Positions 30,840-39,864 of a stretch of 64,000 bases of DNA are shown here, one piece after another. The number at the start of each line of letters is the position of its first letter. Within the stretch, counting starts at the first letter, position 1. The translations under genes and the position numbers were made by a program. The notes beneath the pieces are model-generated. The model saw only the letters and a list, made by a program, of their open reading frames with translations. It was not told the DNA's origin and searched no databases. Source of the DNA: Xanthobacteraceae bacterium (lineage in GTDB: Bacteria > Pseudomonadota > Alphaproteobacteria > Rhizobiales > Xanthobacteraceae); assembly GCA_004297465.1 (NCBI GenBank), contig SCUB01000019.1:271411-335410 (forward strand), in the 5' to 3' direction.

Positions 30840-32726
30840 ATGGCCAGAACTTCCAAGCGCAACGTCAAGAGCAACGTCAAAGCCAGCGCCAAAACCGGCG
30901 CCAAAACCGGCACCACGGGCCGCAAGGCCGCCGTCCGGCGTTCGTCTCCGGGTGCGGCGCTGCCGGAATGGAATCTCGCCGATCTCTACGCGGCGATGGA
31001 CGCCCCCGAGATCGCCCGCGATCTCGACCGGCTCGACGCCGACAGCCTCGCCTTCGAAGACGCCTACAAGGGCAAGCTCGCCGAAGAGACGGCCAGGCCC
31101 GGCGGCGGCGACTGGCTGGCGCGGGCGGTGAGAACCTATGAGGCGATCGACGATCTGGCTGGCCGGCTGATCTCCTATGCCGGCCTCGTCCATGCCGGCA
31201 ACACCGCCGATCCGGCCATCGCCAAGTTCTATGGCGACGTGCAGGAGCGCCTCACCGCGGCCTCGGTGCATCTCCTGTTCTTCACGCTCGAACTCAACCG
31301 CGTCGACGACGCCGTGCTCGAAACCGCCATGGCCACCCCGGCGCTGGCGCATTACCGGCCGTGGCTCGAGGATATCCGCAAGGACAAGCCCTACCAGCTC
31401 GAGGACCGCGTCGAGCAGCTGTTCCACGAAAAATCGGTCAGCGGCTATGCCGCGTGGAACCGGTTGTTCGACGAGACCATCGCCACCTTGCGCTTTCCGG
31501 TCGGCGGCAAGAAGCTTGCCATCGAGCCGGTGCTCAACCTGCTGCAGGACCGCGACGCGGCCAGGCGCAAGGCGGCGGCGCAGGCGCTCGCCGCGACGTT
31601 CAAGACCAACATCCGGCTGTTTTCGCTCATCACCAACACGCTGGCCAAGGACAAGGAGATTTCCGATCGCTGGCGCGGCTTCGCCGATGTCGCCGACTCG
31701 CGTCATCTCGCCAACCGGGTCGAGCGCGAGGTGGTCGATGCGCTGGTCGCCGCCGTGCGCGCGGCCTATCCGCGGCTGTCGCACCGCTATTACGCGCTCA
31801 AAGCCCGCTGGTTCAAAAAGAAGAAGCTGGCGCACTGGGACCGCAACGCGCCCTTACCCTTCGCCGCCACCCGCGCCATCGGCTGGAGCGAGGCGAAGGC
31901 GATGGTGCTGACGGCCTATGAAGCGTTCTCGCCGCAGATGGCGGCGATCGCCGGGCGCTTCTTCACCGACCGCTGGATCGACGCGCCGGTGCGGCCGGGC
32001 AAGTCGCCGGGCGCGTTCTCGCATCCCACCACGCCGTCGGCGCACCCCTACATCCTGCTCAACTACCAGGGCAAGCCGCGCGACGTGATGACGCTCGCCC
32101 ACGAACTCGGCCACGGCGTGCACCAGGTGCTGGCGGCGCCCAACGGCGCGTTGATGGCGCCGACGCCGCTCACATTGGCCGAAACCGCCAGCGTGTTCGG
32201 CGAGATGCTGACCTTCCGCCGCCTGATCGCCACGACCAGGGACCGCAAGCAGCGCCAGGCGCTGCTCGCCGGCAAGGTCGAGGACATGATCAACACGGTG
32301 GTGCGGCAGGTCGCGTTCTATTCCTTCGAGCGCGCGCTGCATGAGGAGCGCCGCAAGGGCGAACTGACCGCCGAGCGCATCGGCGAATTGTGGATGAGCG
32401 TGCAGGGCGAAAGCCTCGGCCCGGCCATCGAGCTCAAGCCCGGCTACGAGACGTTCTGGGCCTACATCCCGCACTTCATCCATTCGCCGTTCTACGTCTA
32501 CGCCTACGCGTTCGGCGACTGCCTGGTGAATTCGCTCTACGCGGTCTACGAGCGGTCGCATGAGGGGTTCGCCGAGCGCTATCTCGCCATGCTGGCGGCG
32601 GGCGGCACCAGGCACCATGCCGAGCTGCTGGCCCCGTTCGGGCTTGATGCGCGCGAGCCGGCGTTCTGGCAGGGCGGCCTGGCCGTCATCGAGGGCCTGA
32701 TCGCCGAACTTGAGGCGATGGAATGA
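30840..32726 (+). CDS. M3 family oligoendopeptidase (PepF-like)
   Basis: This 628-residue zinc metallopeptidase should degrade short peptides in the cytoplasm. The zinc motif TLAHELGHGVHQVL (HExxH) is at about residue 420, with the third ligand in LAETASVFGEMLTF 25 residues on (E of the ETAS helix). The architecture matches the oligoendopeptidase F group: N-terminal helical lid, ALPEWNLADLYAAMD near the start, and the YAFGDCLVNSLYAVYE region at the end. A Lys/Ala-rich N-terminal extension (NVKSNVKASAKTGAKTG, residues 7-23) is unusual for the family. ATG 30840 is chosen over the frame's earlier openings. Confidence 0.92.
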   Translation: MARTSKRNVKSNVKASAKTGAKTGTTGRKAAVRRSSPGAALPEWNLADLYAAMDAPEIARDLDRLDADSLAFEDAYKGKLAEETARPGGGDWLARAVRTYEAIDDLAGRLISYAGLVHAGNTADPAIAKFYGDVQERLTAASVHLLFFTLELNRVDDAVLETAMATPALAHYRPWLEDIRKDKPYQLEDRVEQLFHEKSVSGYAAWNRLFDETIATLRFPVGGKKLAIEPVLNLLQDRDAARRKAAAQALAATFKTNIRLFSLITNTLAKDKEISDRWRGFADVADSRHLANRVEREVVDALVAAVRAAYPRLSHRYYALKARWFKKKKLAHWDRNAPLPFAATRAIGWSEAKAMVLTAYEAFSPQMAAIAGRFFTDRWIDAPVRPGKSPGAFSHPTTPSAHPYILLNYQGKPRDVMTLAHELGHGVHQVLAAPNGALMAPTPLTLAETASVFGEMLTFRRLIATTRDRKQRQALLAGKVEDMINTVVRQVAFYSFERALHEERRKGELTAERIGELWMSVQGESLGPAIELKPGYETFWAYIPHFIHSPFYVYAYAFGDCLVNSLYAVYERSHEGFAERYLAMLAAGGTRHHAELLAPFGLDAREPAFWQGGLAVIEGLIAELEAME

Positions 32727-32935
32727 ATGAATCTGGTTCATCAATATGGATAGTGTTCGCGCCGCCCGCGAGCCGGCGGGAGAGGCCGGATCGCGCCTTG
32801 GAATCAAGTGCTTGGCGCGGCCGCCATCGGCGCTGCCCAGGAATCGTGCAGCGCCTGGAATCCGTCCAACGCCCGTTGCCCTGCCTCATCAATTAGGCTA
32901 AGGCCACGGGGGGATGAAACGGCTGGAGGATTATA

Positions 32936-33088
32936 ATGGCTGACCACGGCACCGCGGCTTACGCGACCGCCGACGGCAACGATCTGGCGGCGCACGAAGC
33001 AACCTACAGATCCTTTCTCCGGCTTGCGAAATTCAGCACGGCGGCGATCGCCGCCGTTCTCGTGCTGATGGCCATCTTTCTCACCTGA
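32936..33088 (+). CDS. Bacterial aa3-type cytochrome c oxidase subunit IV-like small membrane protein
   Basis: This 50-residue protein, MADHGTAAYATADGNDLAAH..., ends in one hydrophobic helix (STAAIAAVLVLMAIFLT). Length, the HEATYRSFLRLAKFS run before the helix and the position upstream of pntAA match the CoxIV bacterial family (DUF from aa3 oxidase subunit IV) common in alphaproteobacteria. GGAGGA lies 5 bases before the ATG. Other aa3 oxidase genes are not in this window. The protein could be a transhydrogenase-linked factor rather than a genuine oxidase subunit. Confidence 0.8.
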   Translation: MADHGTAAYATADGNDLAAHEATYRSFLRLAKFSTAAIAAVLVLMAIFLT

Positions 33089-33170
33089 AAATTATCACGG
33101 AGCCGCTCCACTCCCCGTGGAGCGAGGGCCAGGCGCAACATGCGCGGCGTAAGGCGTCGCGGGAGGCGTT

Positions 33171-34301
33171 ATGAAAATTGCTGTCCAGAAAGAAACTGAT
33201 CCGGCCGAACCGCGGGTGGCGGCGACGCCGGAGACCGTCAAGAAATTCATCGCGCTCGGCGCCACGGTGGCGGTCGAGCCCGGCGCCGGCGTCAAGTCCG
33301 GCGTGCCCGATGGCGAGTTCGAGGCCGCCGGCGCATCGTTAAGCGCCGACGCGGCCGGCGACGCCGACATCGTGCTGCGGGTCAAGCGCCCGGATGCCGG
33401 CGACCTGGGCAAGTACAAGCCCGGCGCGCTGGTCATCGCCATCATGGACCCCTACGGCAACGATGCCGCGCTCAAGGCCATGGCCGGCGCCAACGTCGCG
33501 TCCTTCGCCATGGAACTGATGCCGCGCATCACCCGCGCGCAGTCGATGGACGTGCTGTCGTCGCAGGCTAACCTCGCCGGCTATCGCGCAGTGATCGACG
33601 GTTCGTCCGAATACTGCCGCGCGCTGCCGATGATGATGACGGCGGCGGGCACCGTGCCGGCGGCCAAGATCTTCGTCATGGGCGTCGGCGTCGCCGGCCT
33701 GCAGGCGATCGCCACCGCGCGGCGCATGGGCGGCATCGTCACCGCCACCGACGTGCGTCCCGCCGTCAAGGAGCAGGTGCAGAGCCTCGGCGCCAAGTTC
33801 ATCGCGGTCGAGGACGAGGAGTTCAAGCAGGCCGAGACCGCCGGCGGCTACGCCAAGGAGATGTCCAAGGAATACCAGGCCAAGCAGGCGGCTCTCGTCG
33901 CCGACCACATCAAGAAGCAGGACATCGTCATCACCACGGCGCTGATCCCCGGCCGGCCGGCGCCGCGCCTCGTCAGCAGGGAAATGGTGGCCTCGATGCG
34001 ACCCGGCTCGGTGCTGGTCGATCTCGCGGTCGAGCGCGGCGGCAACGTCGAGGGCGCCGAGCCCAACAAGGTGGTCGAGATCGGCGGCGTCAAGATCGTC
34101 GGCCTCGCCAACGGCGCCGGGCGTCTGGCGGCTTCGGCCTCCTCGCTCTACGCCAAGAACCTTTTGACCTTCATCGAGACCATGATCGACAAGAAAGAGA
34201 AGAAACTCGCGGTCAACTGGGACGACGAACTGGTCAAGGCGACGCTGCTGACGCGCGACGGCGCCATCGTTCACCCCGGCTTCCAGCCCAAGAGCGCCTA
34301 A
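33171..34301 (+). CDS. pntAA: NAD(P) transhydrogenase subunit alpha part 1
   Basis: This 376-residue soluble NAD(H)-binding domain I of the proton-translocating transhydrogenase starts [20 protein letters not shown]. It has the Rossmann motif [22 protein letters not shown], the RQD-loop region and the flexible segment [17 protein letters not shown] (the mobile loop). The split into PntAA and PntAB is usual in alphaproteobacteria. It is the first gene of pntAA-pntAB-pntB, with pntAB 11 bases on. Confidence 0.97.
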   Translation: MKIAVQKETDPAEPRVAATPETVKKFIALGATVAVEPGAGVKSGVPDGEFEAAGASLSADAAGDADIVLRVKRPDAGDLGKYKPGALVIAIMDPYGNDAALKAMAGANVASFAMELMPRITRAQSMDVLSSQANLAGYRAVIDGSSEYCRALPMMMTAAGTVPAAKIFVMGVGVAGLQAIATARRMGGIVTATDVRPAVKEQVQSLGAKFIAVEDEEFKQAETAGGYAKEMSKEYQAKQAALVADHIKKQDIVITTALIPGRPAPRLVSREMVASMRPGSVLVDLAVERGGNVEGAEPNKVVEIGGVKIVGLANGAGRLAASASSLYAKNLLTFIETMIDKKEKKLAVNWDDELVKATLLTRDGAIVHPGFQPKSA

Positions 34302-34312
34302 GGAGAGCCGCC

Positions 34313-34636
34313 ATGGAGCATGTCGCACAAATCGTCGACCCGTTCGTGTTCCGGTTGTCGATCTTCGTCCTCGCCGTCTTCGTCGGCTATTACGTGGTGT
34401 GGTCGGTGACGCCCGCGCTGCATACGCCGCTGATGTCGGTGACCAACGCCATTTCCTCGGTCATCGTGGTCGGCGCGCTGCTCGCGGTCGGCGTCGCGCT
34501 GGTCGGCAATGACAACGGCCCGTTGTGGGCGCGCGCGCTCGGTTTCGTCGCGCTGATTTTCGCCTCCGTGAATATTTTCGGCGGCTTCCTGGTCACCCAG
34601 CGCATGCTGGCGATGTACCAGAAGAAAAAGAAGTAA
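34313..34636 (+). CDS. pntAB: NAD(P) transhydrogenase subunit alpha part 2
   Basis: This 107-residue membrane subunit has a short N-terminal segment and three predicted transmembrane helices ([60 protein letters not shown]), ending in a basic KKKKK tail. It forms part of the proton channel (domain II). GGAGAG precedes the ATG. Confidence 0.95.
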   Translation: MEHVAQIVDPFVFRLSIFVLAVFVGYYVVWSVTPALHTPLMSVTNAISSVIVVGALLAVGVALVGNDNGPLWARALGFVALIFASVNIFGGFLVTQRMLAMYQKKKK

Positions 34637-34648
34637 GGAGCGACGTCG

Positions 34649-36046
34649 ATGTCCGCAAATCTGGCCGCTCTTCTCTATCTCGTCGCCGGCGTCCTGTTCA
34701 TCCTCGCGCTGCGCGGCCTCTCCAGCCCCGTATCGAGCCGGCAGGGCAACCTGTTCGGTATGATCGGCATGACCATCGCCGTGCTCACCACGCTGGCCTC
34801 GCATCCGCCGGCCAGCCTGATCTCGTGGATCCTGGTGCTCGCCGGGCTCGCCATCGGCGGCGGCGTCGGCGCGATAATCGCGCGCCGCGTGCCGATGACC
34901 TCGATGCCGGAACTGGTCGCCGCGTTCCACTCGCTGGTCGGCATGGCCGCGGTGCTGGTGGCGGCGGGCGCGTTCTACGCGCCGACCGCGTTCGACATCG
35001 GTACCATCGGGGCTATCCACAAATCGAGCCTCGTCGAGATGGCGCTCGGCGTCGCCATCGGCGCCGTCACCTTCACCGGCTCGGTGATCGCCTTCATGAA
35101 GCTGTCGGGCCGCATGAGCGGCGCGCCGATCCTGCTGCCGGCGCGTCACGTCATCAACATCGCGCTGGCGCTGGCGCTGGTCTACTTCGTCTACGGCCTG
35201 GTGGTGTCGCAGAGCCAGCTCGACTTCTGGCTGGTGGCGATCATCGCCTTCGTGCTCGGCGGCCTGATCATCGTCCCGATCGGCGGCGCCGACATGCCGG
35301 TGGTGATCTCGATGCTCAACTCGTATTCGGGATGGGCGGCGGCCGGCATCGGCTTCACGCTGGGCAACTCGGCGCTCATCATCACCGGCGCGCTGGTCGG
35401 CTCGTCGGGCGCGATCCTGTCCTACATCATGTGCAAGGGCATGAACCGCTCGTTCATCTCGGTCATCCTCGGCGGCTTCGGCGGCGAGGTGGCGGCGGCG
35501 GGCGGCGCGGCCGAACAGCGTCCGGTCAAGCTCGGCTCGGCGGAAGACGCCGGCTACATCATGAAGAACGCCGCCAAGGTCATCATCGTGCCGGGCTACG
35601 GCATGGCGGTGGCGCAGGCCCAGCACGCGCTGCGCGAGATGGCCGACAGGCTCAAGCATGCCGGCGTCGAGGTCAAGTACGCCATCCATCCGGTGGCGGG
35701 CCGCATGCCGGGCCACATGAACGTGCTCCTGGCCGAGGCCAACGTGCCCTATGACGAGGTGTTCGAGCTCGAGGACATCAACTCGGAGTTCGCGCAGGCC
35801 GACATCGCCTTCGTCATCGGCGCCAACGACGTCACCAATCCGGCGGCGGAAGACGACAAGACCTCGCCGATCTACGGCATGCCGGTGCTGCAGGTGTGGA
35901 AGGCGGGCACGGTGATGTTCATCAAGCGCTCGCTGGCCTCGGGCTATGCCGGCATCGACAACCCGCTGTTCTATCGCGACAACACCATGATGCTCCTGGG
36001 CGACGCCAAGAAAATGGCCGAGGGCATCGTCAAGGCGATGGAGTAG
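34649..36046 (+). CDS. pntB: NAD(P) transhydrogenase subunit beta
   Basis: The 465-residue protein completes the enzyme that uses proton motive force to make NADPH from NADH. About eight transmembrane helices fill residues 1-260 (domain II); the C-terminal domain III binds NADP(H) with VIIVPGYGMAVAQAQHALRE (dinucleotide motif), HPVAGRMPGHMNVLLAEA and VIGANDVTNPAA. The last base of its stop codon is the first base of a dispersed palindrome, and a strong terminator follows at 36153-36181. Confidence 0.97.
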   Translation: MSANLAALLYLVAGVLFILALRGLSSPVSSRQGNLFGMIGMTIAVLTTLASHPPASLISWILVLAGLAIGGGVGAIIARRVPMTSMPELVAAFHSLVGMAAVLVAAGAFYAPTAFDIGTIGAIHKSSLVEMALGVAIGAVTFTGSVIAFMKLSGRMSGAPILLPARHVINIALALALVYFVYGLVVSQSQLDFWLVAIIAFVLGGLIIVPIGGADMPVVISMLNSYSGWAAAGIGFTLGNSALIITGALVGSSGAILSYIMCKGMNRSFISVILGGFGGEVAAAGGAAEQRPVKLGSAEDAGYIMKNAAKVIIVPGYGMAVAQAQHALREMADRLKHAGVEVKYAIHPVAGRMPGHMNVLLAEANVPYDEVFELEDINSEFAQADIAFVIGANDVTNPAAEDDKTSPIYGMPVLQVWKAGTVMFIKRSLASGYAGIDNPLFYRDNTMMLLGDAKKMAEGIVKAME

Positions 36047-36094
36047 GGCATGATCCCGAAAAGTGGGAACCGGTTTTCGGAAAAGATCATGCCC
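36046..36094. repeat. Dispersed Rhizobiales-type palindrome, copy 1
   Basis: GGGCATGATC (36046-36055) and GATCATGCCC (36085-36094) form perfect 10-base arms with a partly self-complementary interior (CCGAAAAGTGGGAACCGGTT, TTTTCGG). A shorter relative is at 47782-47826. Such elements are widespread in this order. Its left arm begins within the pntB stop codon. Confidence 0.75.
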
Positions 36095-36152
36095 AAATAA
36101 AAGATAATCCTAGGCGTCTGAATTCGACGCAGATGAATCAGACTTTAAGTTC

Positions 36153-36181
36153 AGGCGGGGCCTTCGGGCCCCGCCTTTTTT
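36153..36181 (+). terminator. Terminator of the pnt operon
   Basis: AGGCGGGGCC (36153-36162), tetraloop TTCG, GGCCCCGCCT, then a run of T to 36181. The stable UUCG loop and T-run make it one of the strongest terminators in the window. Confidence 0.92.
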
Positions 36182-36200
36182 GCGCGGAAAAACGCGCGCC

Positions 36201-36234
36201 AAAAAACAACGCGGGCGACCGGCGCCCGCGTTGT
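36201..36234 (-). terminator. Terminator of rpsU
   Basis: Perfect 12-base arms (36206-36217 with 36223-36234) and a 5-base loop are followed on the minus strand by six T (36206-36201). It sits 30 bases beyond the rpsU stop, back-to-back with the pnt terminator. Confidence 0.9.
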
Positions 36235-36264
36235 GCGATTCTTTCAGAGAAGACAGGGCGAGGC

Positions 36265-36558
36265 TTAGCTGCGCGGGCCCCGGCCCGGACCGCCCGCCGC
36301 GCCACGGGGGCCACCCGCGCCCGGACCGCCGAAGGTCGGCTTCGGCTTCGACGGCAGGAGGCCCTCGCGCTGCAGCTTCTTGCGCGCCAGCTTGCGGGCG
36401 CGGCGCACCGCTTCCGCCTTCTCGCGGGCCTTCTTCTCGGACGGCTTTTCGTAATGGCCGCGGAGCTTCATCTCGCGGAAAATGCCCTCGCGCTGCATCT
36501 TCTTCTTGAGCGCCTTGAGAGCCTGATCGACGTTGTTATCGCGGACGAGAACCTGCAC
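36265..36558 (-). CDS. rpsU: 30S ribosomal protein S21
   Basis: This 97-residue protein begins [20 protein letters not shown] and continues with the basic helices [20 protein letters not shown], as S21 does; S21 helps base-pairing of mRNA with 16S rRNA. The last 30 residues are a Gly/Pro/Arg-rich extension ([18 protein letters not shown]), longer than the roughly 70-residue enteric protein but seen in this lineage. AAGAGGA precedes the ATG. Confidence 0.96.
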   Translation of the reverse strand: MQVLVRDNNVDQALKALKKKMQREGIFREMKLRGHYEKPSEKKAREKAEAVRRARKLARKKLQREGLLPSKPKPTFGGPGAGGPRGAAGGPGRGPRS

Positions 36559-36706
36559 GCGGCATCCTCTTCAAAGTCTGGTTTGCACAGCCGAAATCGG
36601 AATTTCGTTGACGCACGGCGGGTCGGCTTGATGCCAAGGCACTGGCGTCGGAAGGCGCTCATCTACCAGATCAAATCACGGATGTCCACCGCGCGTAGCC
36701 GTCAAA

Positions 36707-37786
36707 TCAGGGCTTTTCCGGCTCGATCACGGTGACATGACCCATCTTGCGGCCCGGCCGGGCCGCCGTCTTGCCGTAGAGGTGGACGGTGGCGCCGGGC
36801 CGGGCCAGCCACTGGCCATGGCTTTCGACCTCGTCGCCGATCAGGTTGGTCATGGTGGCCCGGCCGTGGCGGCGGGCAGGCGCCAGCGGCCAGCCGGCGA
36901 TGGCCCGGACATGCTGCTCGAACTGCGAGACCGCGCAGCCGTCCAGCGTCCAGTGGCCGGAATTATGCACCCGTGGCGCGATCTCGTTGACGGCGAGCGT
37001 TGGCCCCCCGGGCGCGGGCACCACGAACATCTCCACCGCCATCACGCCGACATAGCCGAACGCCTCGGCGATGGCGCGGGCGATGGCGCGCGCTTCCGAG
37101 GCGAGGCTTTCGGGGATTTCCGCCGGGGCGCGCGAGACCTTGAGGATGTGGTCGCGATGCTCGTTCTCGGTGACGTCGAAGCACTCGATCTGGCCGTCGG
37201 CGTTGCGCGCGGCGATCACCGAGACCTCGCGCTCGAACGGCACGAAGGCTTCCAGGATGCAAGGGTTTCCGCCCAGCTCGCGGAACGCCGCGGCCGCGGC
37301 GGAGGCCTCGCGCAGCATGGCCTGGCCCTTGCCGTCGTAGCCGAAGCGGCGGGTCTTGAGCACGGCGGGCAGGCCGATGCGCGAAAGCGCCGCCGCGAGA
37401 TCGGCCTCGCTGGTGACGTCGGCATAGGCCGCGGTGGCGATGCCGAGCCGGGTGATGAAGTTCTTCTCGGCCAGCCGGTCCTGGGTGATTTCCAGCACCT
37501 TGGGGTCGGGCAGCACCGGAGCGTGGGCGGACAACAGGCTCGCGGTTTCGGCCGGGACGTTCTCGAATTCGTAGGTGACGACATCGACCTCGTCGGCGAA
37601 GTTCTCCAGCGCCACGGCGTCGGTGTAGTCGGCGCAGGTGGCGAAGCGCACCACGTCGAAGGCCGGCGAATCCGGCTCCGGGGCGTAGATGTGGCACTTG
37701 AAGCCGAGCCGGGCGGCGGCGAGCGCCAGCATGCGGCCGAGCTGGCCGCCGCCCAGAATGCCGATGGTGGAACCGGGGGCGAGCAT
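36707..37786 (-). CDS. purK: N5-carboxyaminoimidazole ribonucleotide synthase
   Basis: The 359-residue ATP-grasp enzyme converts AIR, ATP and bicarbonate into N5-CAIR in purine synthesis. It opens GSTIGILGGGQLGRMLALAA, has the ATP-grasp segments AVLKTRRFGYDGKGQ and CILEAFVPFEREVSVIAARN, and the metal site ALAVNEIAPRVHNSGHWTLD. It lies 17 bases downstream of purE in a two-gene operon; the product passes directly to PurE. Confidence 0.97.
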   Translation of the reverse strand: MLAPGSTIGILGGGQLGRMLALAAARLGFKCHIYAPEPDSPAFDVVRFATCADYTDAVALENFADEVDVVTYEFENVPAETASLLSAHAPVLPDPKVLEITQDRLAEKNFITRLGIATAAYADVTSEADLAAALSRIGLPAVLKTRRFGYDGKGQAMLREASAAAAAFRELGGNPCILEAFVPFEREVSVIAARNADGQIECFDVTENEHRDHILKVSRAPAEIPESLASEARAIARAIAEAFGYVGVMAVEMFVVPAPGGPTLAVNEIAPRVHNSGHWTLDGCAVSQFEQHVRAIAGWPLAPARRHGRATMTNLIGDEVESHGQWLARPGATVHLYGKTAARPGRKMGHVTVIEPEKP

Positions 37787-37803
37787 GATGGCGATGCTGG
37801 CGG

Positions 37804-38298
37804 TCAGGGGGCGTCGGAAACGGGACGCTCGGCCACCGCCGCGGTCTGCGTCTTGCGCCAGGCGGCGAGACGGCCGGCGAGCGCCGGGTCGCCGAGCGCC
37901 AGCACGCTCACCGCAAGCAGCGCGGCGTTGATGGCGCCGGACTTGCCGATGGCCAGGGTGCCGACCGGAATTCCGGCCGGCATCTGCACGATCGAATAGA
38001 GCGAATCGAGGCCCGACAGCGACCGCGAGGCCACCGGCACGCCGAACACCGGCAGCTCGGTGAGCGAGGCGGTCATGCCGGGCAGGTGCGCGGCGCCCCC
38101 GGCGCCGGCGATGATGACCTTGATGCCTGCCGCCTTGGCGCCCTTGGCGAATTCATAGAGCCGCTCCGGCGTGCGGTGGGCCGAGACGATGCGCACGTCG
38201 GCGGCGACGTCGAGCGCGGCCAGCGTATCGGCGGCATGGCGCATGGTATCCCAGTCGGACTGGCTGCCCATGATAATGGCGACGGATGGCACGCTCAT
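37804..38298 (-). CDS. purE: N5-carboxyaminoimidazole ribonucleotide mutase
   Basis: The 164-residue enzyme isomerises N5-CAIR to CAIR. Active-site motifs [12 protein letters not shown] (residues 8-19), [16 protein letters not shown] with the catalytic His, and [14 protein letters not shown] are intact. It is followed by purK. The promoter copy at 38369-38403 lies about 75 bases upstream on the same strand. Confidence 0.97.
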   Translation of the reverse strand: MSVPSVAIIMGSQSDWDTMRHAADTLAALDVAADVRIVSAHRTPERLYEFAKGAKAAGIKVIIAGAGGAAHLPGMTASLTELPVFGVPVASRSLSGLDSLYSIVQMPAGIPVGTLAIGKSGAINAALLAVSVLALGDPALAGRLAAWRKTQTAAVAERPVSDAP

Positions 38299-38368
38299 GT
38301 CGGATGCGGATCCTGATCCGGGTGTTGGCTGGAAGCTGACGCCGGCCCCTGCGGCGGCGAAAAGAAAC

Positions 38369-38403
38369 CGCGGATTATAGGTTTCGACCTTGCGGAGGCA
38401 AGC
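38369..38403 (-). promoter_or_regulatory. Sigma-70 promoter of purEK (copy 1 of a duplicated 35-base module)
   Basis: On the minus strand CTTGCC and a perfect TATAAT are 17 bases apart, reading towards purE. Thirty-four of 35 bases are identical to 39763-39797. The predicted start is about 65 bases above the purE ATG. Confidence 0.75.
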
Positions 38404-38453
38404 AATTCCCGCTCACGCCGTGGGTTCATGGTCAATGACGCCGGGGTGGGACA

Positions 38454-39647
38454 TTAGCGCCGGGCTTCCGCCTCGCGCTGGCGAAGGCGGCGCAGCAGGA
38501 GCGCCGCCGCGATGCCGGCCACGGTGGCGGCGACGAACACCAGCGGGGCCTGCGCCCAGCCGAAGGCCTGCACGAAGGCGCCGAGCGCCGCCGGGCCTGC
38601 CAGCGCGCCGATGTTGCTGGTCTGGTTGACGAGCCCGATCGCGACCGCGAGCAGGGCCGGGCTGGGGGCGTAGTTGGGCGCGGCGGCGAAGATCGAGCCC
38701 GGGATCGCGCCGGTCAGCGCCAGGCTCAGGCAGGCGAGCAGCGCGACCATCCAAACCGGCAGCGCCTGCGAGAAGATGCCAAAGGCGGCGAGCCCCTGAA
38801 AGCCGAACGAGACGGCGATGACGGCCCAGATCGGCACCCCGAGCCGCATCAGCGCGCCGGCGCTGAGATTGCCGAAGGCGTTCGCGGCGACGGTCAGCGC
38901 GCTGATGAAGCCCGCCGCCGGGATCGACAGGCCGAGCTGATGCACCAGCAGGGTCGGCATCAGGCCGGTCAGCGCCGCATACTGGAAGGTATAGATGCCG
39001 AAGGTCAGCCCCAGCAGCGCGGGTCCGGGCGCGCCGAGCACGCGCCGCGCGTTGGCGAGGATGGCGCGGCCGTCGACCCTGGGCAGCGGCGGCTCGGCGA
39101 TGTCGAGCCGGCTCAGCCCGACGGCGAAGATCAGCGCCACCACGCCGTTGACGATCCACAGCGCCTGCCAGCCGAACGCCATCAGGTAGGGTCCGCCGAG
39201 CATCATCGCCGCCGCGCCGCCGGGCAAATAGACGCCCCACAACGCAAACACCGCCTGGCCCTCGCGCGGCGAAGCCAGCGCCCCCAGCAGCCGTGGCCCG
39301 GACACGGCGCAGGCGATGAAGCCGCAGCCTTCCAGCACGCGGGTCGCGATCAGGATCGGGCCGGAGGGCGCGAGCGCTCCCGCCAGGCTCGCCACGCCCG
39401 CCAGGACGAGGCCCCCGATCATGACCGCGCGCGCGTTCAGCATCGAGGTCAGGATGCCGCCGGGCAGCCCAGCCAGCGCGCCGAGCGCGCTGTAGGCGCC
39501 GACGATCCAGGCGGCTGTGGACAATGAGAGCGCCAGTTCCACCTGCAGGGCCGGCAGCGCGACCGCGGCCTTGCCGATCTGCAAGGCGGCGACCACGCCG
39601 GCCAGGATGACGACAAGCGCCGCGCCCCAGCGCGTCCTATCGGGCAT
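38454..39647 (-). CDS. MFS transporter, probable exporter
   Basis: The 397-residue protein has 12 predicted transmembrane helices and the MFS layout, with a short motif-A-like turn ALAGLPGGILTSMLNARAVM between helices 2 and 3 and a motif-C-like ATRVLEGCGFIACAVSGPRLL in helix 5. The subfamily resembles CynX/NimT or drug-efflux transporters; the substrate is unknown. ATG 39647 (MPDRTRWGAALVVILAG) places the first helix correctly; the longer upstream frame is low-complexity. It is flanked on both sides by copies of the same promoter module, the upstream one driving it. Confidence 0.85.
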   Translation of the reverse strand: MPDRTRWGAALVVILAGVVAALQIGKAAVALPALQVELALSLSTAAWIVGAYSALGALAGLPGGILTSMLNARAVMIGGLVLAGVASLAGALAPSGPILIATRVLEGCGFIACAVSGPRLLGALASPREGQAVFALWGVYLPGGAAAMMLGGPYLMAFGWQALWIVNGVVALIFAVGLSRLDIAEPPLPRVDGRAILANARRVLGAPGPALLGLTFGIYTFQYAALTGLMPTLLVHQLGLSIPAAGFISALTVAANAFGNLSAGALMRLGVPIWAVIAVSFGFQGLAAFGIFSQALPVWMVALLACLSLALTGAIPGSIFAAAPNYAPSPALLAVAIGLVNQTSNIGALAGPAALGAFVQAFGWAQAPLVFVAATVAGIAAALLLRRLRQREAEARR

Positions 39648-39762
39648 CGGAACCCGGGATGATGGCAAGGAAGGGCGCGCGCATGCTGGAGGCGGGATCC
39701 TGTCGGCAAAGGAGGGATGGGCGAAGGGATTGGCGGCGCGGAATCCATGCCGCAAAAAGAAG

Positions 39763-39797
39763 CGCGGATTATAGGTTTCGACCTTGCGGGGGCAAGC
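39763..39797 (-). promoter_or_regulatory. Sigma-70 promoter of the MFS gene (copy 2 of the duplicated module)
   Basis: CTTGCC-N17-TATAAT on the minus strand, about 120 bases above the MFS ATG. It differs from the copy at 38369-38403 by a single base over 35, and similarity extends weakly into the A-rich flank. Confidence 0.75.
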
Positions 39798-39864
39798 CGT
39801 TCCGGTTGCATAATGGTCATGTCAATTGCGCCGGCACCGGCGCTTGGGGAATGCGCGGAATTTC

